64,000 nucleotides of DNA from Owenia fusiformis. Its lineage: Eukaryota > Annelida > Polychaeta > Sabellida > Oweniidae. Shown piece by piece: positions 1 through 10,833 of the stretch. A program made the translations under genes and the position numbers. Under the pieces are notes generated by a model, which ran no database searches, had not been told where the DNA came from, and worked only from the letters and a program-made list of their open reading frames with translations. The first letter of the stretch is position 1, and each line of letters begins with the position of its first letter. The stretch covers positions 18,524,822 to 18,588,821 of the forward strand of contig CAIIXF020000008.1 of assembly GCA_903813345.2 (NCBI GenBank), given 5' to 3'.

Positions 1-1016
1 TTTGCTATTGTTTTCAGCTTCTTTAAGAATTGCTCTCTCGCGGAGAAGTTTATGAATCTCTGTATTCCAGCTGGTATCACTGGATATGGCACTGGAGTCT
101 GAAGTCAGACTTGATTTACGACTGGAAGGTGTGGTACTACGGGTGGAGGGCCCCGCTATAGAGCTAGACGGAGTAGAAGTCCTCAGTGAATCACTACCAG
201 CAGACCGATTAAACGAAGAATCACTCATATCAGATTTGTTTAATAAATCCCTGAATGGTCTATGTGATGTGTTAAATGTGTCGGCTACATCCTGGGGGTG
301 GGGATGATGTTGGACACTCGGTCCCACCCCAGGAAGAGTACTAGAGTCATGAACCTCGTAAGAACGTTTACGGAACATTTTTTCCAAAGCACGTCTACTA
401 GGGGATCTGGTTGCTATATCAGTAGTAGGGGTAGAGGTTCTCTGACTTGAGGACGGGATTGGGATAGGAGTCGAGACTTCAGCAGTTTGTGGCCGCAATT
501 GGCTCTGATTTTTACTAGGTGGGGCAAATTTTATATCAGGATTGAACGTTGAAGTAAATAATTCCGTATCACTACACACTCCCTCCTCTACTAAAGAAGA
601 ATGGCGAATTCTTTGAGAATCCCCAGATGAACATGTCTGAAATATATCACCCCCTAAACCATAATTATCAGGCCCTATGTAGTAATCCAGGGCGCTTTTA
701 GTCCGTCGCACAGCTTTGCGTAACTTTCTAGGTTTGATCCGGTGGCCCGGGGACACCTCGGGGGCACTGGCTCGGATTTCCATCAAACTTGGTATATCTA
801 CAGTGATTGTCTTAATGAAGCCCTGTGAGTCTGTAGATGTGTTATTTGTAGATGCTATAGGCTGGGATGTATAGGGACGAGATGAAGAGGTTGTGAAGTC
901 TCTATGACCTTGTGGTGAATGTATCTGCTCTGCACTATGAGGTTCTAGCTGTGACACTGATGCCGATGCTGCTAACTGTTCACTGGATTGTGATTTACTG
1001 CCACGTCGTTTGACAC
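1..1016 (-). CDS. PCNX: Pecanex (PCNX), coding exon 6, runs off window
   Basis: Minus-strand exon, open in one frame from the acceptor (CAG at 1017-1019) to the window edge, with no start of its own. It enters in phase 1, as left by the exon at 11525. The encoded ~339 residues are Ser/Thr/Pro-rich and of low complexity, with a conserved-looking basic island RIKPRKLRKAVRRTKSALDY, as in the long hydrophilic region after the first membrane segments of pecanex proteins. Pecanex is a large multipass membrane protein first known from a Drosophila neurogenic maternal-effect gene, linked there to the ER and Notch signalling. No donor is visible before position 1, so the exon continues outside. Assignment rests mainly on the N-terminal exons. 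Confidence 0.85.
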
Positions 1017-1350
1017 CTGTAAGCAGATACGGTAACTTATAGTATATGAAACAGCATAATGAACAACAAAAAAATCACCTTATTAATATTTTATATGTTT
1101 ATAAATTATCCAAAGTTTTTGACAATGGATTGCTATAGTAAACGACTAAAGCCTCACATTTGTTTTACAAATCATTTACATGTAGTAATTTTTTTTTTCA
1201 ATCTGAAGCTAGCAAGTTGAAAGAAGGATGGGAAAGGTTTGTTTTTCAATTTTTTATGAAAACATTCCCTGACTTCTATTTTCATTAAAAAGAAAGCTTG
1301 AAACATACATGGTAGCATACTATAGCATTTGGGTGTTTACTTGGGTGTAC

Positions 1351-1850
1351 ACCAATCATCAAAATTCTTCCCTGGGATATATCTCATATCTTTACCCATA
1401 CATGGAATAACCTCTATATATACATTCTAGGGTTGACATAGGGGGTGATTACAGTGGAGAAAATCCATGATGTTTACCAATCACGAATGTCCTTCCCTGG
1501 GATGTATCCCATATCTTTACCCATACATGGGATAACTTCTATATATATACATACCAGGGGTGACATTGGGGGTGATTACTGTGGAGAAAATCCATGATGT
1601 TTACCAATCATGAATGTGCTTCCCTGGGATGTATCTCATATCTTTACCCATACATGGAATAACCTCTATATATACATTCTAGGGGTGACATAGGGGTGAT
1701 TACAGTGGAGAAAATCCATGATGTTTACCAATCATGAATATCCTTCCCTGGGATGTATCCCATATCTTTACCCATACATGGGATAACTTCTATATATACA
1801 TACCAGGGGTGACATTGGGAGTGATTACTGTGGAGAGAATCCTTGGTGTA
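1351..1850. repeat. ~125-bp tandem repeat, 4 units
   Basis: Four units, each with TTCCCTGGGATGTAT, CATATCTTTACCCATACATG and GGTGATTACAGTGGAGA. Lies in the pecanex intron; no coding potential seen. The flanking 1017-1350 shows nothing recognisable. Confidence 0.85.
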
Positions 1851-1925
1851 CATCCATCATGAACCATGACATCTAAACACCCTGGAACTGAGGGACCATC
1901 TCCACTACAACCATCTAGAAACATA

Positions 1926-2150
1926 AACACACAAAATATCAGGAAGGACATAAATTACAGGGTATGTGATGTGTGGTCTTTGGAAGGATCATGTGTAGCC
2001 CTATAAGGAGCCATAGGAGATGCTGCATTAGAAATTGAGACTAGAAATTCTACAGGGAAAATTCATTGTTTACGTCGTAAATCACACTTTCAATTACACA
2101 CAAACAGAAAAGACAAATTCATAATCAATTTCTCTTTTGTTTGTTTCATT
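1926..2150 (-). pseudogene. Relic of a further copy's 3' flank
   Basis: This stretch aligns with the 3' flank of copy 1 (2505-2673): both begin ACACACAAAATATCAGGAAG and both reach AATTTCTCTTTTG, the complement of the purine-rich downstream element. No hairpin or coding part follows, so it is probably a truncated duplicate. Confidence 0.55.
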
Positions 2151-2685
2151 GGCTTGCTCAAAAATCTCTTATTCGCAGAGTGAAGATCAGATATCCTTGA
2201 GTAAAAATCAAGTACAATATTCTCTATAATGAGTTCACAATTCCCATGAATGTACATGCGGCTTTAAGATAAATATGGTCTCAAGAAAACATAACGCTGT
2301 ATGCAACATGATATCAATTGATATTTAATGCAGAGAAAGAAATACAGGAGCTGTAGAGTAGTAACCTTAGTGATAACGACTAAAACGTTATTGACAACAA
2401 TTTGGAAAATGTACTGCACGCTCATTTGAGAGAATACGGTATATATTTTTCTAGTAGTTTGATCAAATCTTTAAGATTTAATATTTCAATATATTTGCCT
2501 CTAAAACACACAAAATATCAGGAAGGACATAAATTACAGTGATGTGTGTGATGTGTGGTCTTTGCTGTATAAGAAATTGAGACAATAAAATTCTACAGAG
2601 AAAATTCATTGTTTAAAACACATTTTCAATTCCACACAAACTAAAGACAAATTCATAATCAATTTCTCTTTTGTTAATATTTGGT

Positions 2686-2723
2686 GGTCCTGAAAAGGAC
2701 CGTTTGTAGCCCTGAAAAGTGCT
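2686..2723 (-). terminator. Histone-type 3' hairpins of copy 1
   Basis: On the minus strand, hairpin 1 (2708-2723, AGCACTTTTCAGGGCT) has a broken stem. Hairpin 2 (2686-2701, GGTCCTTTTCAGGACC) has a perfect 6-bp stem and TTTC loop, fits the histone consensus GGYYYUUHUHARRRCC and is followed by ACCA. A purine-rich element, CAAAAGAGAAA, at 2663-2673 matches the core of the histone downstream element. Confidence 0.85.
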
Positions 2724-2783
2724 GTTTTCTTGGCATGGAGGCGATCAGGGAAGTTGATGTTCCAGCAGAAAATATCTGCTTCT

Positions 2784-3182
2784 TCATTCATCTATATAAT
2801 CATCTTCTTCATCATCAATAAATGAATATTCAGACTCAGCATCAGAATCTTGGACTTCCATCTGTTGAACTTTGGTCTTCAGTTCTTGGACCACTTCAGC
2901 CATCTCTTGAGCGTAGTAGTAGAACATCATCTTCATGTTGCTGAGCGTGGATAGCTGTAGACGCAGGGAATAGCGATGAGCCTCTCTGTGGTTCTCCTTG
3001 GCTCGCTTGTAGCGCACCTCTACCATCTTGGTTCGGTCATCAATCACCAGTAGCTGGTCACAGGCCTTGGTGAACTTTCTGTAGGCAAAATCTAGCTGTT
3101 CAATTGTTTGTTCCCGATCTAGGTCCTGTTCCCTCTCTGGCACTCCATAAGCCTCAGATTCTTGTATAGAGTAGGAATCCAT
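2784..3182 (-). CDS. Histone-hairpin family protein, copy 1
   Basis: Intronless 132-residue ORF starting MDSYSIQESEAYGVPEREQ. I do not recognise the family. The ATG sits in the context CAC-A-ATGG-like (here TCAAAATGG), conserved in all copies. An acidic N terminus is followed by a long helical core without Pro or Gly (YRKFTKACDQLLVIDDRTK, NHREAHRYSLRLQLSTLSNM, MKMMFYYYAQEMAEVVQEL) and a C-terminal acidic tail with SEYSFIDDEEDDYIDE. It lies inside the large pecanex intron on the same strand, head to head with copy 2. Histone-type hairpins follow the stop. Confidence 0.85.
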   Translation of the reverse strand: MDSYSIQESEAYGVPEREQDLDREQTIEQLDFAYRKFTKACDQLLVIDDRTKMVEVRYKRAKENHREAHRYSLRLQLSTLSNMKMMFYYYAQEMAEVVQELKTKVQQMEVQDSDAESEYSFIDDEEDDYIDE

Positions 3183-3258
3183 TTTGAATTGATGTAATGT
3201 TGTGATGTGATTGCTAGGCAAGTCAGATCAGTAATGACTTGGTATGTCAGAGATGGAG

Positions 3259-3414
3259 TTTATATACTTTTTTCACAGGAAAAGGAAACCATGTCAGATT
3301 ATTGTTTATTCATGGATTGCATGCAAACTTCAAAGCCACCTGATATTAAAAACATGAACATCAAACACTGGCTTGTTTTGACAGGGACACCTAACTTACA
3401 CACTATAAGCCAAT
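3259..3414 (-). promoter_or_regulatory. Promoter of copy 1
   Basis: Minus-strand TATATAAA at 3259-3266, TTTGCATGCAAT at 3316-3327 (related to the ATTTGCAT octamer of H2B promoters) and an ATTGG (CCAAT inverted) at 3410-3414. The same three elements in the same order precede copies 3, 4 and 5. Confidence 0.75.
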
Positions 3415-3904
3415 CAAGCTAATCTCTATGATTAAAACCTGACTTCAAACACAATGCCAGAGGAAACAAACATATGAAAGGTAAGATATACTTAACAACA
3501 CAACTGCAAAAATAACAGGATGTGTTTATAATATGTAAAATATATTCTTTTTTTATCAATTTGAATAAATGTCATTTTTACTTTTTGCCGTATTTGTTAA
3601 TTCTTTATGTTGATTTACCTCATAATTATTACCGTAAGATTTTCAGATAAAATTAGACCAAAATTGCTGTTTGTAGCAATATATATAAAACGGTTTTCTG
3701 TCCTAGTTGAATAGATAATAGAGTCATTCATGTGTACCCGTATATTTACAGTAGTCAAGATTTTGTGTTAATCTGCCAGAAAATATGATTACATCTTGTC
3801 TTAAAAATACAGTTTTGGTAAAATTACACAAAATGTTGTTTTTCTTCATTTAACTTATATCTCCTACTTTTCATTTACTGTCATGATTATTCTCTGAAAA
3901 AATC

Positions 3905-4650
3905 TGTTTCAAACTGATTATTGAGTGTATATAGTGTTTGAAGTGATTGTTTTAATCATAGGGGGATAATAGGTGTCTTTGGTGTTTTTATATACGTTAA
4001 TCCTGAAACCATCAGACACTATAGTTTCAAACTGATTACTGAGTGTATATGGTGTTTGAAGTGATTGTTTTAATCCTAGGGATAATAGGTGTCTTTGGTG
4101 TTTTTATATACTTTAATCCTGAAACCATCAGACACTATAGTTTCAAACTGATTACTGAGTGTATATGGTGTTTGAAGTGATTGTTTTAATCATAGGGGGA
4201 TAACAGGTGTCTTTGGTGTTTTTATATACTTTAATCCTGAAACCATCAGACACTATAGTTTCAAACTGATTATTGAGTGTATATAGTGTTTGAAGTGATT
4301 GTTTTAATCCCAGGGATAATAGGTGTCTTTGGTGTTTTATATACTTTAATCCTGAAACCACCAGACACTATGGTTTCAAACTGATTATTGAGTGTATATA
4401 ATGTTTGAAGTGATTGTTTTAATCAGAATCCTAGGGATAATAGGTGTCTTTGGTGTTTTTATATACTTTAATCCTGAAACCACAAGACATTATGGTTTCA
4501 AACTGATTATTGAGTGTATATAATGTTTGAAGTGATTGTTTTAATCAGAATCCTAGGGATAATAGGTGTCTTTGGTGTTTTATATACTTAAATCCTGAAA
4601 CCATCAGACATTATAGTTTCAAACTGATTATTGAGTGTATATAAATACCA
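3905..4650 (+). repeat. ~117-bp tandem array ending in the copy 2 TATA box
   Basis: Six to seven units of about 115-124 bp, each starting TTTCAAACTGATTA and containing GAGTGTATAT. The last unit runs into TATATAAA (4638-4645), placed like the TATA box of the other copies. The octamer-like and CCAAT elements of the other copies are absent upstream. Confidence 0.85.
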
Positions 4651-4719
4651 GCACTTACAATTCTAAGTCATTACTGATCTGATTTGCCTAGCAATCACAT
4701 CACATTACATCAATTCACA

Positions 4720-5124
4720 ATGGATTCCTACTCCATACAAGAATCTGAGGCTTATGGAGTGCCAGAGAGGGAACAGACCATTGATTTGGAGCAAACCCTT
4801 GACCAGCTAGGTGTAGCCTATAGAAAATTCACCAAGGCCTGTGACCAGCTACTGGTGATTGATGACCGGACCAAGATGGTAGAGGTGCGCTACAAGCGAG
4901 CCAAGGAAAACCACAGAGAGGCTCATCGCTATTCTCTACGTCTACAGCTATCCACTCTCAGCAACATGAAGATGATGTTTTATTACTATGCTCAAGAAAT
5001 GGCTCAAGTGGTCCAAGAACTGAAGACCAAAGTTCAACAGATGGAAGTCCAAGATTCTGATGCTGATGCTGAGTCTGAATATTCATTCATTGCAGATGAA
5101 GAAGATGAAGATATGGATGATTGA
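4720..5124 (+). CDS. Histone-hairpin family protein, copy 2
   Basis: Intronless 134-residue ORF, ATG in CACAATGG. Core nearly identical to the other copies, with a few substitutions (LGVAYRKF, AQEMAQVV) and many silent changes (for example TAT for TAC in the YYY run), so it is the most diverged DNA with a conserved protein. The tail is SEYSFIADEEDEDMDD. Confidence 0.85.
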   Translation: MDSYSIQESEAYGVPEREQTIDLEQTLDQLGVAYRKFTKACDQLLVIDDRTKMVEVRYKRAKENHREAHRYSLRLQLSTLSNMKMMFYYYAQEMAQVVQELKTKVQQMEVQDSDADAESEYSFIADEEDEDMDD

Positions 5125-5183
5125 AGCCGATGTTGTCAACCAGCACTTCCTTGATACAGTAGCTACTATGGCCCAAAGAAAAC

Positions 5184-5242
5184 AGCACTTTTCAGCGCTA
5201 CAAACGGTCCTTTTCAGGACCACCAAAAACTTACAAAAGAGA
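5184..5242 (+). terminator. Histone-type 3' hairpins of copy 2
   Basis: Hairpin 1 (5184-5199) has a one-mismatch stem. Hairpin 2 (5206-5221, GGTCCTTTTCAGGACC) is perfect and followed by ACCA; CAAAAGAGAAA starts at 5234. Confidence 0.85.
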
Positions 5243-5249
5243 AATTGAC

Positions 5250-6780
5250 AATGAATTTGTTTTGTTCCGTACTTGTGTGAAGTAAGAAAGAGTGCTATAA
5301 ATAACTTTCCCTCTGTCAACCTTCTAAGGCAGAACATTTGACAACTCATTCATTTTTTCAATTCCAATTATCGTAGATATGTATTTTGAAGAAATCAAAT
5401 TTTCAATTCAGTTTTTTATTCTAAAATAATCATTGTATGGAATCTGTAGTACTGCACCAACCATAACTATTGGAGGTACCAAGATGCACTCACACCCAGC
5501 AATGACGAGACAACAACAATATAGCATTTTGATAAAGTGTGATACAATTGGCACAACACAATGGGCTCACATGGTAAAAAGTTGATTTCCGTTGCAATCC
5601 TAGATACTCCAGTGATATATTTTATGTTTTTCTCTTTCTAGAGGTGGCCAATAATGCTATATTGCCTCGGCGATTCACAATCTATGTAAATAATTATGTT
5701 GAATAATATGGAAATAAAAAACAATAACCTAAAAAAAAGGGAAAGGTAGGAGCCAGGACCTATGGTGTAAATTACCAGCAGGTACCCTAACAAAATGGAT
5801 ATGAGCATCGTTTCTGACAAATGCCACTTTTCATGATGGACAGCCCAATGACAGATAGATGAATGGGTGAGACTCAGAATCACTGTGTGATCCAGACATC
5901 GCATTATTTCTACTGGCATTATGATCATGATCTACCACAGAGCAAAAAATTATGTAAATAACATAACAATCAATTTCAAGGTTGTATGTTGTCATAGGTG
6001 ACATACTTTAGTTGCAAGTATCATCCATGGTGTATAACCATAGGACAATTTACATGTGAAAATATAGTTTTAAAAATAAAATGAAATATTTCAATATCAC
6101 ATTATGACTGAAAAATCCCCTGGTTTGCTTATTGTACTAATGATTGGGAACATTGAAGTTTTAAACACATAGATTTAAAAATTTAATCTCTTTGATTGTT
6201 GTCATAAAGACAAACTAGACAACAGCAACGCCAAAGTGTAGCAAATCCCATCGAACAGCCATGGCTGGCATTTTTAGAAACAAAGTATGTAGCAAAAATG
6301 GCAGCCATTTTTCAAAATGGCCACCTTCTACCAAAAGTGTCATTAGACTGTCTGCCATGCTTATAGTATTCACATACCAAATATAAACAAAATTACTCCA
6401 CTACTTTTCGAGTTACAGCAAAAATCGTAAAATAAAGAGTAAAGGCTGCCATTTTTCAAGATGACTGCCATGTGCTTCTTAAATATCTACATTTCTAGCT
6501 TTATTAATTCATTCGATGGGACAATAATTTGAAACCATTTATTAACAGTATCATAAGTTTAAGCTATTGGCGGAAATTTTTTAGATAATATAGACTTAAC
6601 TTATCACTTTTATATGAGTTAATGAGTTTATAAATATTAATTGAAATAAAATTGTGATTTCAAAATCCTAAAATAACAAAAAACATCCTGTTATTTTTAA
6701 AGTTCTATCTTAATATAATAGAAAGGGTTGTTGATATCAACAATACCCTTTGATATGTTTGAAGTAAAGTTTTAATCACA
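5250..6780. other. Spacer between copies 2 and 3
   Basis: AT-rich, no supported gene. The short ORFs here have no family resemblance. Nothing else recognised. Confidence 0.5.
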
Positions 6781-6792
6781 GAGATTAGCTTG

Positions 6793-6946
6793 ATTGGTTT
6801 ATAGTGTGACAGTGAAGTCAACCTGTCAAAGGAGACAGTATTTGAAGTTTTTGTTTTTAATACCTAGTGGCTTTGAAGTTTGCATGCAATACATGAATAA
6901 ACAATAATCTGACATGGTTTCCTTTTCCTGTGAAAAAGTATATAAA
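6793..6946 (+). promoter_or_regulatory. Promoter of copy 3
   Basis: ATTGG at 6793-6797, TTTGCATGCAAT at 6879-6890 and TATATAAA at 6939-6946, followed by a conserved leader (AAGTCATTACTGATCTGACT) that probably contains the transcription start. Confidence 0.75.
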
Positions 6947-7023
6947 CCCCATCTCTGACATACCAAGTCATTACTGATCTGACTTGCCTAGCAATCACAT
7001 CACAACATTAAAACAAATTCACA

Positions 7024-7419
7024 ATGGATTCCTACTCTATGCAAGAATCTGAGGCTTATGGAGTGCCAGAGAAAGAACACACTCCTGATCTTGAGCAAAC
7101 CATTGAACAACTAGATGTTGCCTACAGAAAGTTCACCAAGGCCTGTGACCAGCTACTGGTGATTGATGACCGAACCAAGATGGTAGAGCTACGCTACAAG
7201 CGAGCCAAGGAGAACCACAGAGAGGCTCATCGCTACTCTCTACGTCTACAGCTATCCACACTCAGCAACATGAAGATGATGTTCTACTACTACGCTCAAG
7301 AGATGGCTGAAGTGGTCCAAGAACTGAAGACCAAAGTTCAACAAATGGAAGTCCAAGATTCTGATGCTGAGTCTGAATATTCATTTATTGATGAAGAAGA
7401 TGATTATATAGATGAATGA
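7024..7419 (+). CDS. Histone-hairpin family protein, copy 3
   Basis: Intronless 131-residue ORF from MDSYSMQESEAYGVPEKEH, ATG in CACAATGG. Same helical core; one conservative change (VEL for VEV). The acidic tail, SEYSFIDEEDDYIDE, is the shortest in the cluster. About 1.9 kb before copy 4, with alignable flanks. Confidence 0.85.
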   Translation: MDSYSMQESEAYGVPEKEHTPDLEQTIEQLDVAYRKFTKACDQLLVIDDRTKMVELRYKRAKENHREAHRYSLRLQLSTLSNMKMMFYYYAQEMAEVVQELKTKVQQMEVQDSDAESEYSFIDEEDDYIDE

Positions 7420-7479
7420 AGAAGCAGATATCTTCTGGTGAAACATCAACTTCCCTGATCGCCTCCATTCCAAGAAAAC

Positions 7480-7560
7480 AGCCCTTTTCAGGGCTACAAC
7501 AGCCCTTTTCAGGGCTACAACCGGTCCTTTTCAGGACCACCAAATACTTACAAAAGAGAA
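7480..7560 (+). terminator. Three tandem histone-type hairpins of copy 3
   Basis: AGCCCTTTTCAGGGCT occurs twice (7480-7495 and 7501-7516), then GGTCCTTTTCAGGACC (7523-7538) with ACCA and CAAAAGAGAA at 7551-7560. All three stems pair fully. The extra hairpin is a 21-bp local duplication. Confidence 0.88.
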
Positions 7561-8696
7561 TTATATTATGAATTTGTTTTGTTCAATTTTGTGTGAAACT
7601 AAAGTGTTATATGAAAAAATAAATAAATGAGTCTTTGTATGCCTTACAGAAATGTAAACAGCACAAAAAAACTTTCAAAATTCCGAACTACAGTACATTA
7701 TTTTCACGACAATCAAACATCAATATATAACCTAACCTTTGAAAATAATTGTATGAAAACAGTAGTGATATTGCAATTGTAGCAACTGGGGAGCAATAAT
7801 CTTCTATGAGCCTAGGTCCTCCCCAAAAATATAAATGATATTATGTAATAAAAACAATATCCTTAAAAAAGTTGAAATATTAGTAGTAATATTAGTAGAC
7901 ATATTACCGAAAAAAATACCAAATTCTGAACAAGAGATAAATAAACAGACCATTCAGCTGGCTCATATGGTTAAAAAGCTGATTTCTTTCAAACAATGCA
8001 AAAGTAGGAGCAAGAGCAAGGACCAATGATGTAAATCGTGGACCCAAATACACATACGAACACTGGCTAAGAAAATGGGTCATTCTCATTTGTCTGTAGA
8101 TTATTGTAAGGTGGATGGACAGATGAGTGGACAATTCCATATACCTGTACTTGGCATGTTACCAAGAAATCACATTATTTCTTCTGACACTATCATGTAC
8201 TATCTATAAATTATGTAAAATTAAAAGCCATTACATTTTAAAGATGTACATTGTCAAATTTGAAATTAAATTAGTTAATGATAAATAATTCTTTCTTTGA
8301 ATTGCAAAAAGAAACAATTTGCACAATTAAAAATATTGTTCTCAAAATGAAATGAAATATTCTAGTTTTGTATTATGACTGATAATCCCATGGTTTGATT
8401 ATGTACAGTTGTTTGATAACCTTGTAGTTTAAACATATTATCAGTACAATAATCTCTTTGATTGACGACATGAAGATAAAACATTTGAAACCAATTATAG
8501 ACACTATAATCTTAGCTATTGGTGACATTGTGTTTAGGATTTAGTGTAGCTTTTTTAGCTAGTAAATTGAAACTTAATTGGTTTAAAAATGACAAATACA
8601 AGTACCTCTAATTTTGAATGAACATGTAATAATAAAAACATCCTGTTATTTTGCATGCATGTCTGAAGTAAAGTTTTAATCACAGAGATTAGCTTG

Positions 8697-8841
8697 ATTG
8701 GTTTATAGTGTGACAGTCAAGTCAAGGAGACAGTGTTTGAAGTTTTTGTTTTTAATACCAGGTGGCTTTGAAGTTTGCATGCAATACATGAATAAACAAT
8801 AATCTGACATGGTTTCCTTTTCCTGTGAAAAAGTATATAAA
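8697..8841 (+). promoter_or_regulatory. Promoter of copy 4
   Basis: ATTGG at 8697-8701, TTTGCATGCAAT at 8774-8785 and TATATAAA at 8834-8841, with spacing like copy 3. Confidence 0.75.
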
Positions 8842-8916
8842 TCCATCTCTGACATACCAAGTCATTACTGATCTGACTTGCCTAGCAATCACATCACAAC
8901 ATTACAACTATTCACA

Positions 8917-9321
8917 ATGGATTCCTACTCTATGCAAGAATCTGAGGCTTATGAAATGCCAGAGAGGGAACAGACTCCTGATCTGGAGCAAACCATTGAA
9001 CTACTAGATGTTGCCTACAGAAAGTTCACCAAGGCCTGTGACCAGCTACTGGTGATTGATGACCGAACCAAAATGGTACAGGTGCGCTACAAGCGAGCCA
9101 AGGAGAACCACAGAGAGGCTCATCGCTACTCTCTACGTCTACAGCTATCAACACTTAGCAACATGAAGATGATGTTCTACTACTACGCTCAAGAGATGGC
9201 TGAAGTTGTTCAAGAACTGAAGACCAAAGTTCAACAAATGGAAGTCCAAGATTCTGATGCTGATGCTATGTCTGAATATTCATTCATTGATGAAGAAGAA
9301 GATGATTATATAGATGAATGA
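8917..9321 (+). CDS. Histone-hairpin family protein, copy 4
   Basis: Intronless 134-residue ORF, ATG in CACAATGG. Core as in the others; Gln replaces Glu in the VEV segment (MVQVRYKR). Tail with DADAMSEYSFIDEEEDDYID. Part of a recent ~1.9 kb tandem duplication with copies 3 and 5. Confidence 0.85.
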   Translation: MDSYSMQESEAYEMPEREQTPDLEQTIELLDVAYRKFTKACDQLLVIDDRTKMVQVRYKRAKENHREAHRYSLRLQLSTLSNMKMMFYYYAQEMAEVVQELKTKVQQMEVQDSDADAMSEYSFIDEEEDDYIDE

Positions 9322-9381
9322 AGAAGCAGATATCTTCTGGTGGAACATCAACTTCCCTGATCGCCTCCATGCCAAGAAAAC

Positions 9382-9441
9382 AGCTCTTTTCAGGGCTATA
9401 AATGGTCCTTTTCAGGACCACCAAATACTTACAAAAGAGAA
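9382..9441 (+). terminator. Histone-type 3' hairpins of copy 4
   Basis: Hairpin 1 at 9382-9397 (AGCTCTTTTCAGGGCT, one G-U pair). Hairpin 2 at 9404-9419 (GGTCCTTTTCAGGACC) then ACCA, with ACAAAAGAGA at 9431-9440. AATAAA sequences about 60 nt further down could act as a fallback polyadenylation signal. Confidence 0.87.
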
Positions 9442-10602
9442 TTTTATTATGAATTTGCTTTATTCAATTTTGTGTGAAACTAATGTGTTATATAAAAAAT
9501 AAAATAAATGAGTAAACAGAAATGTAAACAGCACAATAAACCTTTAAAAAATTCCCAACTACAGTACATTATTATTTTCAAATCAATAAACATTAACCTT
9601 ACCTTTGAAAAAAATTGTATGAAAACACTGTAGTGCTATTGCAATTGTAGCAACTGGGGAGCAATAATGTTCTATGAGCCTAGGTCCTCCCAACAAATAA
9701 AATGATAATTATGAAATAAAAACAATATCCTTAAAAAAGTTGAAATCATAATTTCAAAAGCAAGACATATTACCAAAACCAAATTCTGAACAACAGATAA
9801 ATAATAAAAAGTACCATTCAGCAATGGTTAAGAAGCTGATTTCTTTAAAAAGTAGGTGCAGGCACCTAAATGATGTAAATTATCAGCATGGACCCAAATA
9901 CACACACGAACATTGGCTAAGAAAATTGGTCATTCTCATTTGTCTGTAGATTATTGTAAGGTGGATGGACAGATGAGGGGACAATTCCATATACTTGGCA
10001 TGTTACCAAGAAATCACATTATTTCTTCTGACACTATCATGTACTATCTATAAATTATGTAAAATTAAAAGCCATTACATTTTAAAGATGTACATTGTCA
10101 AATTTGAAATTAAATTAGTTAATGATAAATAATTCTTTCTTTGAATTGCAAAAAGAAACAATTTGCACAATTAAAAATATTGTTCTCAAAATGAAATGAA
10201 ATATTCTAGTTTTGTATTATGACTGATAATTCCATGGTTTGATTATGTACAGTTGTTTGATAACCTTGTAGTTTAAACATATTATCAGTACAATAATCTC
10301 TTTGATTGACGTCATGAAGATAAAACATTTGAAACCAATTATGAACACTATAATCTTAGCTATTGGTGACATTGTGTTTAGGATTTAGTGTAGCCTTTTA
10401 GCTAGTAAATTGAAAATTAATTAGTTTAAAATGACAATTACAAGTACCTCTAATTTTTAATGAACATGTAATTATAAAAACATCCTGTTATTTTTGCATG
10501 CATGTCTTAACAAAAGCTGCTAACATAAATAAACTGCTTTGATATGTTTGTTTCCTCTGGCATTGTGTTTGAAGTCAAGTTTTAATCATAGAGATTAGCT
10601 TG

Positions 10603-10757
10603 ATTGGCTTATAGTGTGTTAGTCAAGTGTCCCTATCAAAACAAGCCAGTGTTTGATGTTCATGTTTTTAATATCTGGTGGCTTTGAAGTTTGCATGCAA
10701 TCCATGAATAAACAATAATCTGACATGGTTTCCTTTTCCTGTGAAAAAGTATATATA
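10603..10757 (+). promoter_or_regulatory. Promoter of copy 5
   Basis: ATTGG at 10603-10607, TTTGCATGCAA at 10690-10700 and TATATATA at 10750-10757. Confidence 0.75.
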
Positions 10758-10833
10758 CCCCATCTCTGACATACCAAGTCATTACTGATCTGACTTGCTT
10801 AGCAATCACATCACAACATTACAACAATTCACA

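Larger units (their letters stand above)
7420..10833 (+). repeat. Recent ~1.9 kb tandem duplications of the gene unit
   Basis: Start codons of copies 3, 4 and 5 are 1893 and 1917 bp apart. The spacers are alignable throughout; 8160-8640 and 10010-10490 are almost identical, with small indels. Copies 1 and 2 do not share these spacers. Confidence 0.85.

Noticed and set aside
8878-8916. Longer N terminus (PSNHITT...) on the small gene family
   Set aside because: The extended frames start at TTG, not ATG; the CACAATGG ATG before DSYS is the first real start in all copies.
9314-9502. Small ORF after copy 4 (and its counterparts after other copies)
   Set aside because: It reads through the 3' UTR hairpins in another frame; its similarity between copies comes from the conserved RNA elements.
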